Assembly: GCF_963675585.1 (NCBI RefSeq) | Contig: NZ_OY776414.1 | Coordinates: 351,001-415,000 of the forward strand | Reading direction: 5' to 3' | Length of the DNA: 64,000 nucleotides | From: an uncultured Draconibacterium sp. | GTDB lineage: Bacteria > Bacteroidota > Bacteroidia > Bacteroidales > Prolixibacteraceae | In this document: piece by piece, positions 26,271 through 36,118 of the stretch | Layout of the letters: every line of letters starts with the position of its first letter | How positions within the stretch are numbered: position 1 is the first letter of the stretch | Position numbers and translations under genes: made by a program | Notes under the pieces: model-generated | Told to the model about the DNA's origin: nothing | What the model saw: the letters and a program-made list of their open reading frames with translations, nothing else | Databases searched by the model: none

Positions 26271-28691
26271 ATGAAAGTGTTGAAGTTTGGTGGAACATCC
26301 GTAGGTTCTGCCGAAAACATTAAACGGGTAAAAGACATTGTTCTGAATCAGAACGATGATGTAATTGTTGTAGTTTCAGCCCTTGGTGGTATAACCGATA
26401 AAATTTTAACGGCAGCGCATAATGCTGCCTCTGGTACAGGAGACTTTCATACCGAACTTAAAGAAATTCGCACGAAACACGATGATACGCTTCACGAACT
26501 TTTTAATGGTTCGGGTTCGATAAAATACATTGTTGGCGAATTACTCGACGAATTGGAGCAAATTCTTACCGGAATTACGCTTGTGGGCGAGTTAACTGCA
26601 AAAACATTGGATCGGATTGCCGGAATTGGAGAGCGTATTTCGTCGCATATTGTTGCTCAATTTATTGGCGCCGAACGGAAAGATTCATCGGCTTTTATAC
26701 AAACCGATAGCAACTTTGGTAAGGCTGCCGTAAATTTTGAGGTTACAAACAAGCAAATAAAACAAACGTTTAACGATTTTAAAGGTGTAGCAGTTGCACC
26801 CGGATTTATTTCAAAAAACAGCAAAGGCGAGTTTACAACACTTGGTCGCGGTGGCTCCGATTTTACAGCAGCTATAATTGCCGCAGCTTTGGATGTTGAG
26901 ATTCTTGAGATATGGACTGATGTTAACGGATTTATGACAGCTGATCCGCGTGTCATACGAAAAGCATATACAATACCGGAATTGACCTATTCAGAGGCAA
27001 TGGAACTTTCACATTTTGGTGCAAAAGTAATTTATCCGCCAACTATTCTGCCGGTTTATCAAAAAGGTATTCCCATTCAAATAAAAAATACCTTCGAACC
27101 AGAAAATCCGGGAACCAAAATTGTAAAAGGTGTAAAAAACGGATTTGACCGTCCGATTAAAGGAATCTCTTCCATTTCCGGAATTACGTTGGTAACCATA
27201 CAAGGGATTGGAATGGTTGGTGTTACCGGAATTTCGATGCGACTATTTTCTGCTCTGGCAAAGGTAAATGTAAATGTTATTCTTATTTCGCAGGCTTCGT
27301 CGGAAAACTCAATCAGTGTTGCCATTGATGAACAGGCATTAGATTTGGCAGAAAGTGCCATTCGTGAGGAGTTTGAAAAGGAAATAGCTTCGGGGCAGGT
27401 GAATAAAATTGAAATGGAGCGAGGTGTGTCGGTTGTTGCCATTGTGGGTGAGAATATGAAACACACCACCGGTATTGCGGGTAAATTGTTTTCAACCATG
27501 GGAAAAAGTGGTGTAAATATTATCGCAATTGCACAGGGAGCTTCGGAGTTGAACATTTCGTGGGTAGTTAAAAACGAAGACTTGCGGAAAACACTAAATA
27601 CCGTTCACGAATCATTTTTCTTGTCGGAAAATGTGGAAGTAAATGTTTTTCTGATGGGAATTGGAACCGTTGGCGGCAATTTACTGCAGCAAATAGAAAA
27701 ACAGCAGGAACGTTTATTAAAAGAAAAGCATTTAAGGTTAAAGCTGACCGGTATTGCCAATTCTCGAAAAATGCTTTTTAACCGCGATGGAATAGATATT
27801 TTGTCGTACAAAGATAGCCTTGAGAATGCCGAAAAAAAGTCGAGCCTGCAGGGATTTGTCGACGAGATTAAAGCCATGAATATTTACAATGCAGTGTTTG
27901 TTGACTGTACTGCATCGGATGCGGTGGCAACCGTTTACAAAGAGGTTTTAAGCTCAAACGTTTCAATTGTTACGGCCAATAAAGTAGCGGCTTCATCGGA
28001 ATATGATAATTACGCTGAATTGAAAAAAATAGCCAAACAAAAAGGTGTTAAGTTTTTGTTTGAAACCAATGTTGGAGCGGGATTGCCAATTATTAATACC
28101 TTAAATGATCTGGTAAATTCGGGTGATAAAATTTTGAAAATTGAAGCGGTACTATCGGGTACATTGAACTATATTTTTAATACCATTTCTGCCGACATTC
28201 CGCTTAGCAAAACCATTCAAATGGCAAAAGAGGAAGGTTATTCAGAGCCTGATCCGCGAGTGGATTTAAGTGGAGTTGACGTTGCCAGGAAAATTTTGAT
28301 CCTTGCCCGCGAATCGGGTTATAAAATCGAAATGGACGATATTCAGATCAACCGATTTGTACCGGATGAGCTGTTCGAAGGAACTTTGGATGAGTTTTGG
28401 AGTGGTGTTTCGGTTCTGGATGCAGCCTTTGAAGAAAAACGCAAAACACTTGAGGCTGAAAATAAAAAATGGCGTTTTGTGGCCACTTTCGAAAACGGAA
28501 AGGCTACAACCCAGCTGCAGGAGGTTGATTCAACTCATCCGTTTTTCGACCTGGAAGGAAGTAATAATCTTGTGATGTACACTACCGAACGCTACCACGA
28601 ATTTCCGATGTTAATTAAGGGATACGGAGCCGGTGCATCGGTAACTGCAGCAGGTGTTTTTGCCGATATAATAAAAGTATCGAATATTTAA
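26271..28691 (+). CDS. thrA: Bifunctional aspartate kinase / homoserine dehydrogenase
   Basis: 806 aa. The aspartate kinase domain starts MKVLKFGGTSVGSAENI and includes TTLGRGGSDFTAAI. Two ACT segments for feedback control lie near residues 300-450. The homoserine dehydrogenase domain starts about residue 460 (VFLMGIGTVGGNLLQQIE), with TANKVAAS and SGTLNYIFN. It catalyses the first and third steps from aspartate towards threonine and methionine. A short inverted repeat (ATGAGA/TCTCAT) lies at 26218-26240, 30 bp upstream, and could be regulatory. Confidence 0.96.
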   Translation: MKVLKFGGTSVGSAENIKRVKDIVLNQNDDVIVVVSALGGITDKILTAAHNAASGTGDFHTELKEIRTKHDDTLHELFNGSGSIKYIVGELLDELEQILTGITLVGELTAKTLDRIAGIGERISSHIVAQFIGAERKDSSAFIQTDSNFGKAAVNFEVTNKQIKQTFNDFKGVAVAPGFISKNSKGEFTTLGRGGSDFTAAIIAAALDVEILEIWTDVNGFMTADPRVIRKAYTIPELTYSEAMELSHFGAKVIYPPTILPVYQKGIPIQIKNTFEPENPGTKIVKGVKNGFDRPIKGISSISGITLVTIQGIGMVGVTGISMRLFSALAKVNVNVILISQASSENSISVAIDEQALDLAESAIREEFEKEIASGQVNKIEMERGVSVVAIVGENMKHTTGIAGKLFSTMGKSGVNIIAIAQGASELNISWVVKNEDLRKTLNTVHESFFLSENVEVNVFLMGIGTVGGNLLQQIEKQQERLLKEKHLRLKLTGIANSRKMLFNRDGIDILSYKDSLENAEKKSSLQGFVDEIKAMNIYNAVFVDCTASDAVATVYKEVLSSNVSIVTANKVAASSEYDNYAELKKIAKQKGVKFLFETNVGAGLPIINTLNDLVNSGDKILKIEAVLSGTLNYIFNTISADIPLSKTIQMAKEEGYSEPDPRVDLSGVDVARKILILARESGYKIEMDDIQINRFVPDELFEGTLDEFWSGVSVLDAAFEEKRKTLEAENKKWRFVATFENGKATTQLQEVDSTHPFFDLEGSNNLVMYTTERYHEFPMLIKGYGAGASVTAAGVFADIIKVSNI

Positions 28692-28800
28692 TGTGAGTTG
28701 TGAGCTTTGAATAAAAGCTATAAAATAGAAAGATTAAACGTTTTTAACAGAACCTTTTCCTCTGAATGAACGTTTTGTCTTGCACTATAAATAAAACAAA

Positions 28801-30009
28801 ATGAAACATATTATAATTCTTGGAGATGGAATGTCGGATGAGCCATTAAAGGACTTCGGCAATAAAACTCCACTACAAATGGCCAAAAAACCACACATCG
28901 ACTGGTTGGCAAAAAACGGACAGTCGGGGCAATTTAAAACTGTGCCGGAATCCATGCATCCCGGAAGCGAAATTGCAAACATGGCTGTGCTTGGCTACGA
29001 TGTAGAAAAGGTATTCGAAGGCAGGGGAGTGATTGAAGCGGCTAGCATGGGCGTTGAAATTAAACCTGGTGATTTGGGCTTGCGTTGTAATTTAATTTGC
29101 ATTGAAGACGACAAAATCAAAAATCATTCGGCAGGTCATATTTCAAACGAAGAAGCAAATGAACTGATACAGTATCTGGAAGAAGAACTTGGAAGCGATA
29201 CGGTTAAGTTCTATTCCGGTGTTTCGTACCGTCATCTGATGGTTATCAAAGGTGGAATAAAAGACTTTTCATGCACACCACCGCATGATGTTCCGGGGCA
29301 ACCGTTTAAACCGCTTCTTCCAAAAAGTAAAACAGAACAGGCAAAAGCTACAACCCTGCTGGTAACTGATTTGATTCTTAAGTCGCAGCTTTTGCTCGAA
29401 AATCATCCGGTTAACGTAAAACGTAAGGCTGCCGGGAAAGATCCGGCGAATAGTATCTGGCCCTGGTCGCCCGGTTATAAACCGGCCATGCCAACTTTAA
29501 AAGAGATGTTTGGTATTGAACGTTCCGCAGTTATTTCAGCCGTTGATTTAATTCACGGAATTGGTGTTTATGCCGGAATGCAGGTAATTCATGTGGAAGG
29601 TGCAACCGGTTTATACGATACCAATTACGAAGGAAAAGCGAAGGCAGCAATTGATGCTTTAAAAGAGAATGATTTTGTGTATTTGCACATCGAAGCCAGC
29701 GATGAAGCCGGTCATGAAGGCGATGTTGAATTAAAAACCAAAACCATTGAATACCTTGATGAGCGTGTGGTTAAGTACATTCTTGAAGAAACTGCTAAAA
29801 TGGATGAGGAGGTTGCTATTGCCATTTTACCCGACCATCCAACTCCATGTGCCTTAAAAACGCACACGCGAGATGCTGTTCCTTTTTCAATTTACAAACC
29901 TGGTATTCAGCCCGACAGTGTTGAAGTTTATGATGAATTTGATACCAAAAATGGTGTTTTAGGTGTCGTTCAAAGAGATGAATTTATTAAACTGTTTCTG
30001 GGGAAATAG
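28801..30009 (+). CDS. Phosphoglycerate mutase-like protein, probable homoserine kinase substitute
   Basis: 402 aa of the archaeal-type cofactor-independent phosphoglycerate mutase group (alkaline phosphatase superfamily). It opens IILGDGMSDEPLKDFGNKTPLQMA and has the metal and phosphoserine region HPGSEIANMAVLGYD. Metal-binding motifs IEASDEAGHEGD and ILPDHPTPCALKTH follow. It lies between thrA and thrC, where homoserine kinase (thrB) is expected and missing. This gene order is common in Bacteroidota, and the protein has been proposed as a homoserine kinase analogue. Family membership is clear; the reaction is inferred from context. Confidence 0.85.
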   Translation: MKHIIILGDGMSDEPLKDFGNKTPLQMAKKPHIDWLAKNGQSGQFKTVPESMHPGSEIANMAVLGYDVEKVFEGRGVIEAASMGVEIKPGDLGLRCNLICIEDDKIKNHSAGHISNEEANELIQYLEEELGSDTVKFYSGVSYRHLMVIKGGIKDFSCTPPHDVPGQPFKPLLPKSKTEQAKATTLLVTDLILKSQLLLENHPVNVKRKAAGKDPANSIWPWSPGYKPAMPTLKEMFGIERSAVISAVDLIHGIGVYAGMQVIHVEGATGLYDTNYEGKAKAAIDALKENDFVYLHIEASDEAGHEGDVELKTKTIEYLDERVVKYILEETAKMDEEVAIAILPDHPTPCALKTHTRDAVPFSIYKPGIQPDSVEVYDEFDTKNGVLGVVQRDEFIKLFLGK

Positions 30010-30131
30010 AATCCATTATTTTTTTTGAATTTTAGAATAAATGCAGCCTGAATTCGCTTTTGGGGCTGTTAAATTTATGATATAAGTCAGTTTTTTGGTC
30101 TTTAAAATCATGGTTCTTGTAGCTAAACTTT

Positions 30132-30139
30132 TACATTTG
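30132..30139 (+). promoter_or_regulatory. -7 box just before thrC
   Basis: TACATTTG, an exact TAnnTTTG match ending 10 bp before the thrC ATG. Transcription would start about 4 nt before the ATG, giving a nearly leaderless thrC message. It could be a chance match. Confidence 0.4.
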
Positions 30140-30149
30140 TTGCCAACCA

Positions 30150-31463
30150 ATGAAGTATTACAGTACAAATAAAAATACACCCGACGTTTCTTTAAAAGAA
30201 GCTGTGGTGAAAGGGCTTGCAGCCGATAATGGGTTGTTCATGCCCGAGAAAATTGAAAGATTTGAACCTTCTTTTTTCGAAAACATTCAAAATCTTACGT
30301 TTCAGGAAATTGCTTTTGAAGTTGCAAAGAAATTTTTTGGAGACGATATTGAGGAGAGTAAGTTAAAGGAAATTGTATACGATACGCTTGAGTTTGATTG
30401 TCCTGTGGCAAAAGTCACCGATTCAATTTATTCGCTGGAACTGTTTCATGGGCCAACACTTGCATTTAAAGATGTGGGTGCTCGTTTTATGGCGAGGCTT
30501 TTACAACACTTCCTGGGAAAACAGGAAAAGCTTGTAAATGTATTGGTTGCTACATCGGGTGATACAGGAAGTGCTGTTGCAAATGGTTTCCTTGGTGTCG
30601 ATGGTATTCATGTTCATGTGCTTTACCCAACCGGGAAAGTTAGTTTGATACAGGAATCACAATTTACAACACTCGGACAAAACATTACAGCCCTTGAGGT
30701 TGATGGAACTTTTGACGATTGCCAGCACCTTGTAAAAACCGCTTTCCTCGACAAAGAATTGAACGATAAGTTGGTTCTAACATCAGCGAATTCGATAAAT
30801 GTGGCCCGCTTTTTACCGCAGGCATTTTACTATTTTAATGCCTATGCGCGATTAAAAGAGAGTAGTGTTTTAGATGGTAAAGATTTTGTGGTTTCGGTGC
30901 CAAGTGGAAACTTTGGCAATTTAACTGCCGGTTTAATCGCCGGAGAAATGGGCTTGCCCGTTAAACAGTTTATTGCCGCCAATAACGCAAACGACGTGGT
31001 TTTCGAGTACCTGAAGTCAGGAAATTACAAAACACGTCCATCGGTTGAAACGATTGCCAATGCAATGGATGTAGGTGCACCGAGTAACTTTGCACGGATT
31101 TTGGATTTATTTGATCATTCGCATAAAACCATTTCTGAAAAAATTAAAGGCTATCGTTATTCCGACGATGAAATCAGACAAATAATCGACAAAGTTTATC
31201 AGGAAACCGGTTATTTGTGCGATCCGCACGGAGCATGTGGATTTGAGTCGCTTGCCGATTTCTTAAATGAAAACCAGGTTGGTGTGTTTCTTGAAACCGC
31301 GCATCCGGCCAAGTTTACTGAAACGGTTGAAAAAGTAATAGGAAAAGGAAATGTTGCACTCCCTGAAAAACTTGCTGCATTTATGAAAGGTAAAAAACAA
31401 AGTAGCTTATTAACGAAAGAATATGAGGTATTTAAAGACTACCTTTTATCAACATCGGAATAA
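30150..31463 (+). CDS. thrC: Threonine synthase
   Basis: 437 aa. The opening MKYYSTNKNTPDVSLKEAV is the classic ThrC start. The PLP lysine lies in HGPTLAFKDVGARF, and VATSGDTGSAVANGFLG and SVPSGNFGNLTAGLIAG form the phosphate and PLP cup. It converts O-phosphohomoserine to threonine, the last step after thrA and the mutase-like gene upstream. The gap to that gene is 140 bp and may contain a separate promoter. Confidence 0.96.
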   Translation: MKYYSTNKNTPDVSLKEAVVKGLAADNGLFMPEKIERFEPSFFENIQNLTFQEIAFEVAKKFFGDDIEESKLKEIVYDTLEFDCPVAKVTDSIYSLELFHGPTLAFKDVGARFMARLLQHFLGKQEKLVNVLVATSGDTGSAVANGFLGVDGIHVHVLYPTGKVSLIQESQFTTLGQNITALEVDGTFDDCQHLVKTAFLDKELNDKLVLTSANSINVARFLPQAFYYFNAYARLKESSVLDGKDFVVSVPSGNFGNLTAGLIAGEMGLPVKQFIAANNANDVVFEYLKSGNYKTRPSVETIANAMDVGAPSNFARILDLFDHSHKTISEKIKGYRYSDDEIRQIIDKVYQETGYLCDPHGACGFESLADFLNENQVGVFLETAHPAKFTETVEKVIGKGNVALPEKLAAFMKGKKQSSLLTKEYEVFKDYLLSTSE

Positions 31464-31630
31464 TTGCTTCGTTTTATCATGAACTATTTGTAGCGGAAGT
31501 ATGTTTTGAGTAAAACTAAGAATTGGTTGTTGAAATTTTAGTTTTTTTGAAATAGAGTGTTACTTTTACTGTTAGATCGGAATATAATTACATATTGATT
31601 TTATTCTGTAAATGTTAACAAATACAAATT

Positions 31631-32497
31631 ATGAGACAACTAAAAATTACCAAGCAGGTAACTAACCGCGATACCCTCTCGCTGGATAAGTACCTGCATG
31701 AGATTGGGAAGGTTGAATTGTTGTCTGCTGAAAAAGAGGTTGAACTCGCCAAACGCATTAAAAAAGGAGACCGTCAGGCTTTGGAAGCACTGATTAAAGC
31801 AAATCTACGTTTTGTAGTATCAGTGTCAAAGCAATATCAGAATCAAGGTCTCAGTTTGCCCGACTTAATTAATGAAGGAAACCTTGGATTAATAAAAGCA
31901 GCTGAACGATTCGACGAAACACGAGGATTTAAATTTATATCTTATGCGGTTTGGTGGATTCGACAATCTATTTTACAGGCACTGGCAGAGCAAGCCCGAA
32001 TTGTACGCTTGCCTCTAAATAAGATTGGATCAATCAATAAAATTAACAAAGCATTTAGCAAACTCGAGCAGGAATTTCAACGGGAACCTACTATTGAAGA
32101 GGTAGCCGAGTTAATGGAAGCTAAGCCGGAGTTGGTTGAAGATTCAATGAATTTTTCCAGCATTCATGTTTCAATGGATGCACCATTACGGGATGAAGAA
32201 GGCAACAACATGTACGATGTAATGCTTAACGACGATTCGCCAAAACCGGATGAAGAGTTGATGGATGGTTCGTTAAGGCAGGAAATAGAGCGTTCGTTAT
32301 CGACTTTGGGCGATCGCGAAGCTGAAATTCTTCGTTTTTATTTTGGATTAAAAGGATATCAGGCGCATACTCTGGAAGAAATTGGTGATGAATTTGGTCT
32401 CACCCGCGAACGTGTTCGTCAGATCAAAGAGAAAGCGATTAAAAAGCTGAAAAACCAGTACAGGAACAGGTTGCTTAAATCCTATCTTGGAAAATAA
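31631..32497 (+). CDS. rpoD: Primary RNA polymerase sigma factor RpoD
   Basis: 288 aa. Region 1.2 ([19 protein letters not shown]), region 2 ([18 protein letters not shown], then the -10 reading helix [14 protein letters not shown]), region 3, and region 4.2 ([22 protein letters not shown]) are all present. There is no region 1.1, as is normal for the short Bacteroidota primary sigma, which recognises TAnnTTTG promoters like those seen throughout this window. The gene appears to stand alone. Confidence 0.95.
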   Translation: MRQLKITKQVTNRDTLSLDKYLHEIGKVELLSAEKEVELAKRIKKGDRQALEALIKANLRFVVSVSKQYQNQGLSLPDLINEGNLGLIKAAERFDETRGFKFISYAVWWIRQSILQALAEQARIVRLPLNKIGSINKINKAFSKLEQEFQREPTIEEVAELMEAKPELVEDSMNFSSIHVSMDAPLRDEEGNNMYDVMLNDDSPKPDEELMDGSLRQEIERSLSTLGDREAEILRFYFGLKGYQAHTLEEIGDEFGLTRERVRQIKEKAIKKLKNQYRNRLLKSYLGK

Positions 32498-32624
32498 TCG
32501 GTAAACTATTTTCCCCAATCATTCATTTCATCTGTTTTATTTGTAAAAGAATAAAATTGAATTGTTTTTTTATGCCCAAATAGCAAGGGAATTTGTATTT
32601 TCAGCCATCTAAAAAATTACGAAA

Positions 32625-33275
32625 ATGACACAGCTTGTAGCGCCTTCTATATTATCTGCCGATTTTAATAACCTGGGGAAAGACATTGAAATGATTAATG
32701 CCAGTGCGGCTGATTATATTCATTTTGATGTGATGGACGGTGTTTTTGTTCCTAATATTTCGTTTGGAATTCCTGTAATTGAACATGTTAACCGGATTGC
32801 TAAAAAGCCTCTCGATGTGCATTTGATGATTGTTAATCCCGATCATTTGCTTGAACCATTTGTAAAATCGGGTGCCTCAATTGTTACCGTTCATTACGAA
32901 GCATGTCCTCATTTACATCGGACCCTGCAATTGATAAAATCATTGGGCGCAAAGGCAAGTGTGAGTTTAAACCCACACACTCCGGTTTCTGTTCTGGAAG
33001 AGGTGATTGCCGATTTGGATATGGTTTTGCTTATGTCGGTTAATCCGGGTTTTGGTGGTCAGAAATTTATAGAAAGCACGTACGAAAAGGTAAGGAAACT
33101 GCGGAAAATGATCGACCAGGCCGGTACCGAATGTTTAATTGAAGTAGATGGCGGAGTGAATTACGAAACAGGTAAAAAATTATACGAAGCTGGCGCAAAT
33201 GTTTTGGTGGCCGGAAGTTTTGTGTTTAATTCTGAAAATCCAATGGAGACTATTTCCGGGTTGAAGACCTTATGA
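32625..33275 (+). CDS. rpe: Ribulose-phosphate 3-epimerase
   Basis: 216 aa TIM barrel. Signatures are VAPSILSADFNNLGKDIEM, the metal site HFDVMDGVFVPNISFG, LDVHLMIVNPDHLL, LMSVNPGFGGQKFI and IEVDGGVN. It interconverts ribulose-5-phosphate and xylulose-5-phosphate in the pentose phosphate pathway. Its last 6 bp overlap the convergent small Cys-rich gene. Confidence 0.97.
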   Translation: MTQLVAPSILSADFNNLGKDIEMINASAADYIHFDVMDGVFVPNISFGIPVIEHVNRIAKKPLDVHLMIVNPDHLLEPFVKSGASIVTVHYEACPHLHRTLQLIKSLGAKASVSLNPHTPVSVLEEVIADLDMVLLMSVNPGFGGQKFIESTYEKVRKLRKMIDQAGTECLIEVDGGVNYETGKKLYEAGANVLVAGSFVFNSENPMETISGLKTL

Positions 33276-33506
33276 TTTAATTTCTACTTTTTGGCAGACT
33301 TCCGAACTGGATTCAATTACTTTTTTAGGCAGATCGCGCAATACACAGTCTGCTGCACATTCAGAACAATTGTGATCTAAGCGGATATTATCTTTATTGA
33401 AATTAGCTTTTTTAGGTTTCTTTTTCCTGAACCGTTTTATGGTTTTTAAAATGGCCAGGGTAACCGCAGACCCAATAATCATATATGTAATTACTTCCTG
33501 CAGCAT
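33270..33506 (-). CDS. Small FeoB-associated Cys-rich membrane protein
   Basis: 78 aa. One N-terminal membrane helix (EVITYMIIGSAVTLAILKTI) is followed by a basic stretch (RFRKKKPKK) and a Cys motif (HNCSECAADCVLRDLP), plus one more Cys near the end. It starts 1 bp after the feoAB stop codon in the same direction, the usual position for FeoB-associated Cys-rich proteins. It may act in FeoB assembly or iron handling; the mechanism is not known. Confidence 0.8.
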   Translation of the reverse strand: MLQEVITYMIIGSAVTLAILKTIKRFRKKKPKKANFNKDNIRLDHNCSECAADCVLRDLPKKVIESSSEVCQKVEIKS

Positions 33507-33507
33507 T

Positions 33508-35973
33508 TTATACGATTAAATTAGCAATGTTATAAACAATAAAAGCCGCAATCCAGGCCAAACCTGTGGTGTAAAAAACGGCAAATGCTGCCCATTTCCA
33601 TGATCCTGATTCATTTTTAATGGTTGCAACCACGCCAATACATGGGAAATAGATCAGAATAAAAATCAGAAATGCCAAAGCTGATGCGCTTGTAAAAATA
33701 TTTTGTCCCATTCGCGGGCCACTTTCGTATTTTTCATTCTGCAGTTTTTTCTGAAGGTTTACGGTGGTGTCATCGTCCGGAGATTGGTATAGTACCCCCA
33801 TGGTACTAACTACAATTTCTTTGGCCGGCAAACCTGCTATTACTGCAATACTCATTTTCCAGTCAAAACCCAGCGGACGCATAACCGGTTCTATAAATAC
33901 TCCGATTCTGCCAATGTATGAATTCACTAAACGATCGGCTTCAAGCTTATATTGAAGTTCGTTTATCTGTTCTTTTTTCGCCAGTTCGTTTAGCGTATTG
34001 TTCTGAGTAATCGTTTCAATTTGCTTCTCAAATTTGGCCGATTTTTCAGTTTCGCGTGGAAAATATTCCAACGCCCAAACAATAACTACACCTAACAAAA
34101 TAATGGTCCCGATTTTTTTTAGATAGTGTTTTGTTTTATCCCACATGTGGTACATAACATTTCTAAACGTGGGCAAACGATAGGTAGGAAGCTCCATAAC
34201 AAATGGAGTTTCTTTGTTTTTAAATACGGTTTTATTCAGAATTTGCGCCGTCAGAAATGCAAATACAATACCTGCAGCATATAAACCTATAAGTATGAGC
34301 GCCTGATTTTTCTGAAAAAAGGCTGAAATTATAAGTATGTAAACCGGTAAACGGGCACTGCACGACATAAACGGAATTATAAGCATGGTTAAAATTCGGT
34401 CGCCGCGGTTTCGCATCGAACGGGTGGCCAAAATGGCAGGAACATTACATCCAAATCCCATAATCATAGGAATAAACGAACGGCCGTGCAAACCAAACCG
34501 GTGCATTATTGTATCCATAATAAAGGCTGCTCGCGCCATGTATCCCGAACCTTCAAGCAAGGAGATGAAAAAGAAAAGGATAAGAATATTTGGCAGAAAT
34601 ACCAGTACGCTTCCTGCTCCATTAATAATGCCATCAACCAGTAAATCGTTTAGCATACCATCTGGTAAAGTGGTGTGAACAAAATCTCCAAATGCGGTAA
34701 CACCAAGGTCAATCCAGTCCATTGGATAGGCTCCAACTGTAAAAGTGGTCCAAAACATAAAAAACAGCAAGGCTGTAAAAATCGGGAATCCTAAATAACG
34801 GTTGGTTAATAAACTATCAATTTGTTCCGATCGGGTCTTTTTTTCCTTAAGCGGATTTTTATATGTCTCTTTAAGTGCACCCGTTACAAAACTGTATTTG
34901 GCATTTGTAATTACTGTTTCACTGTCGTCGTTTTCCAGCAATTCTATCTTTTTAATCTCTTTTGCCGTGGTTCTTTTTATTTCATCAAAATTCGAATATT
35001 TCGAAAGTAATTCGAGTATCTGGTTGTCCTTTTCAATTAATTTGATGGCTAAAAAGCGGGAGGATATTTTATCGGTTATTGGTTTATCCTCGCGAACCTT
35101 GGCCCTGATTGTTTTTAATGAATTCTCAAGTTCTTTCCCGTAATTTATGTGAATGTGTCTCGAGATTTTGTCTTTACCCTCAAAAACCTCTATTACTTTC
35201 TCAACCAGCGAATCGATACCCTGTCCCTTTGAACTTACCGTCGGAATAATCGGGATACCCAATAATTTGGCAAGTTCGTCTTTGTCAAGCGTAAGTTTGT
35301 TTTTTTCCAGTTCATCAAACATGTTTAACGCAATAATGGTGCGTAAATCCATGTCGATTAGCTGGGTTGTTAAAAACAGACTTCGTTCCAGGTTTGTTGA
35401 ATCCAGCACATTAATTACAATGTCGGGCGTTTGCTCGTAAATAAACTTTCGAACAAATATTTCTTCTTTCGAATAAGCCGTTAAACTATACGTGCCGGGT
35501 AAATCGTAAAAATTGAAGGTATAACCTTTGGCTTTAAACGTAGCTTTATGGATGTCGACTGTAACGCCACTGTAGTTCCCAACCTTTTCTTTCGATCCGG
35601 AAATAAAATTGAAAAGTGTTGTTTTTCCACAGTTTGGATTTCCTACAAGTGCAATATTTATTGTCCGGGTTCTTTCCGATTGATTAACCAGATCAATGTT
35701 TCGGTCGATGGTACCTTCGTAGTTGCCATTGGTCGATTTGTCGAATTCGTTTAAAGGAACTACTTCGATTAAATCGGCCTCCGATTTCCGGAGTGTAACG
35801 TTATAGTTAAGAATTTTAAATTCGGATGGACCGTTAAAGGGCGATGATTTAATAACTCTCACTTCATTGCCCCGAATAAAGCCCATTTCCGTAATTCTTT
35901 TACGGAATGAACCATGTCCCAGAACCTTTGTAATTACTAGTGGATCGTTATGTTTTACTTCGCTTAATTTCAC
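33508..35973 (-). CDS. feoB: Ferrous iron transporter FeoAB fusion
   Basis: 821 aa. Residues 1-75 are a FeoA domain (SH3-like: ITKVLGHGSFRKRITEMGFIRGNEVRVI). After a short linker comes the FeoB G domain with G1 ALVGNPNCGKTTLFNFISG (about 110), G3 FYDLPGTYSLT and NMFDEL. The membrane part contains two Gate motifs (MIMGFGCNVPAILATR and IAGLPAKEIVVST). It imports Fe2+ through the inner membrane. FeoA and FeoB are separate genes in Proteobacteria; the fusion is common in Bacteroidota. A small Cys-rich partner follows. Confidence 0.95.
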   Translation of the reverse strand: MKLSEVKHNDPLVITKVLGHGSFRKRITEMGFIRGNEVRVIKSSPFNGPSEFKILNYNVTLRKSEADLIEVVPLNEFDKSTNGNYEGTIDRNIDLVNQSERTRTINIALVGNPNCGKTTLFNFISGSKEKVGNYSGVTVDIHKATFKAKGYTFNFYDLPGTYSLTAYSKEEIFVRKFIYEQTPDIVINVLDSTNLERSLFLTTQLIDMDLRTIIALNMFDELEKNKLTLDKDELAKLLGIPIIPTVSSKGQGIDSLVEKVIEVFEGKDKISRHIHINYGKELENSLKTIRAKVREDKPITDKISSRFLAIKLIEKDNQILELLSKYSNFDEIKRTTAKEIKKIELLENDDSETVITNAKYSFVTGALKETYKNPLKEKKTRSEQIDSLLTNRYLGFPIFTALLFFMFWTTFTVGAYPMDWIDLGVTAFGDFVHTTLPDGMLNDLLVDGIINGAGSVLVFLPNILILFFFISLLEGSGYMARAAFIMDTIMHRFGLHGRSFIPMIMGFGCNVPAILATRSMRNRGDRILTMLIIPFMSCSARLPVYILIISAFFQKNQALILIGLYAAGIVFAFLTAQILNKTVFKNKETPFVMELPTYRLPTFRNVMYHMWDKTKHYLKKIGTIILLGVVIVWALEYFPRETEKSAKFEKQIETITQNNTLNELAKKEQINELQYKLEADRLVNSYIGRIGVFIEPVMRPLGFDWKMSIAVIAGLPAKEIVVSTMGVLYQSPDDDTTVNLQKKLQNEKYESGPRMGQNIFTSASALAFLIFILIYFPCIGVVATIKNESGSWKWAAFAVFYTTGLAWIAAFIVYNIANLIV

Positions 35974-36024
35974 GCTTTCCCTTCTCCCTGTTCTCTAAAT
36001 TTAAATTAAATAAAAATAAGCGTA

Positions 36025-36032
36025 CAAAGATA
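36025..36032 (-). promoter_or_regulatory. -7 box for feoAB
   Basis: The minus strand reads TATCTTTG, an exact match to TAnnTTTG, about 50 bp upstream of the feoAB ATG. The divergent box for the next gene lies 60 bp away. Confidence 0.55.
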
Positions 36033-36093
36033 TTTAAATTCCTATCATTTAAAATAAAATAACTTTGTTCTTTACATAGTTACAACAAGTAGT

Positions 36094-36101
36094 TACTTTT
36101 G
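36094..36101 (+). promoter_or_regulatory. -7 box for the conserved unknown gene
   Basis: TACTTTTG matches TAnnTTTG 18 bp before the ATG at 36119. A second match, TAACTTTG, lies at 36060-36067. Confidence 0.5.
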
Positions 36102-36118
36102 TTCGAATTTGAGAGTGT

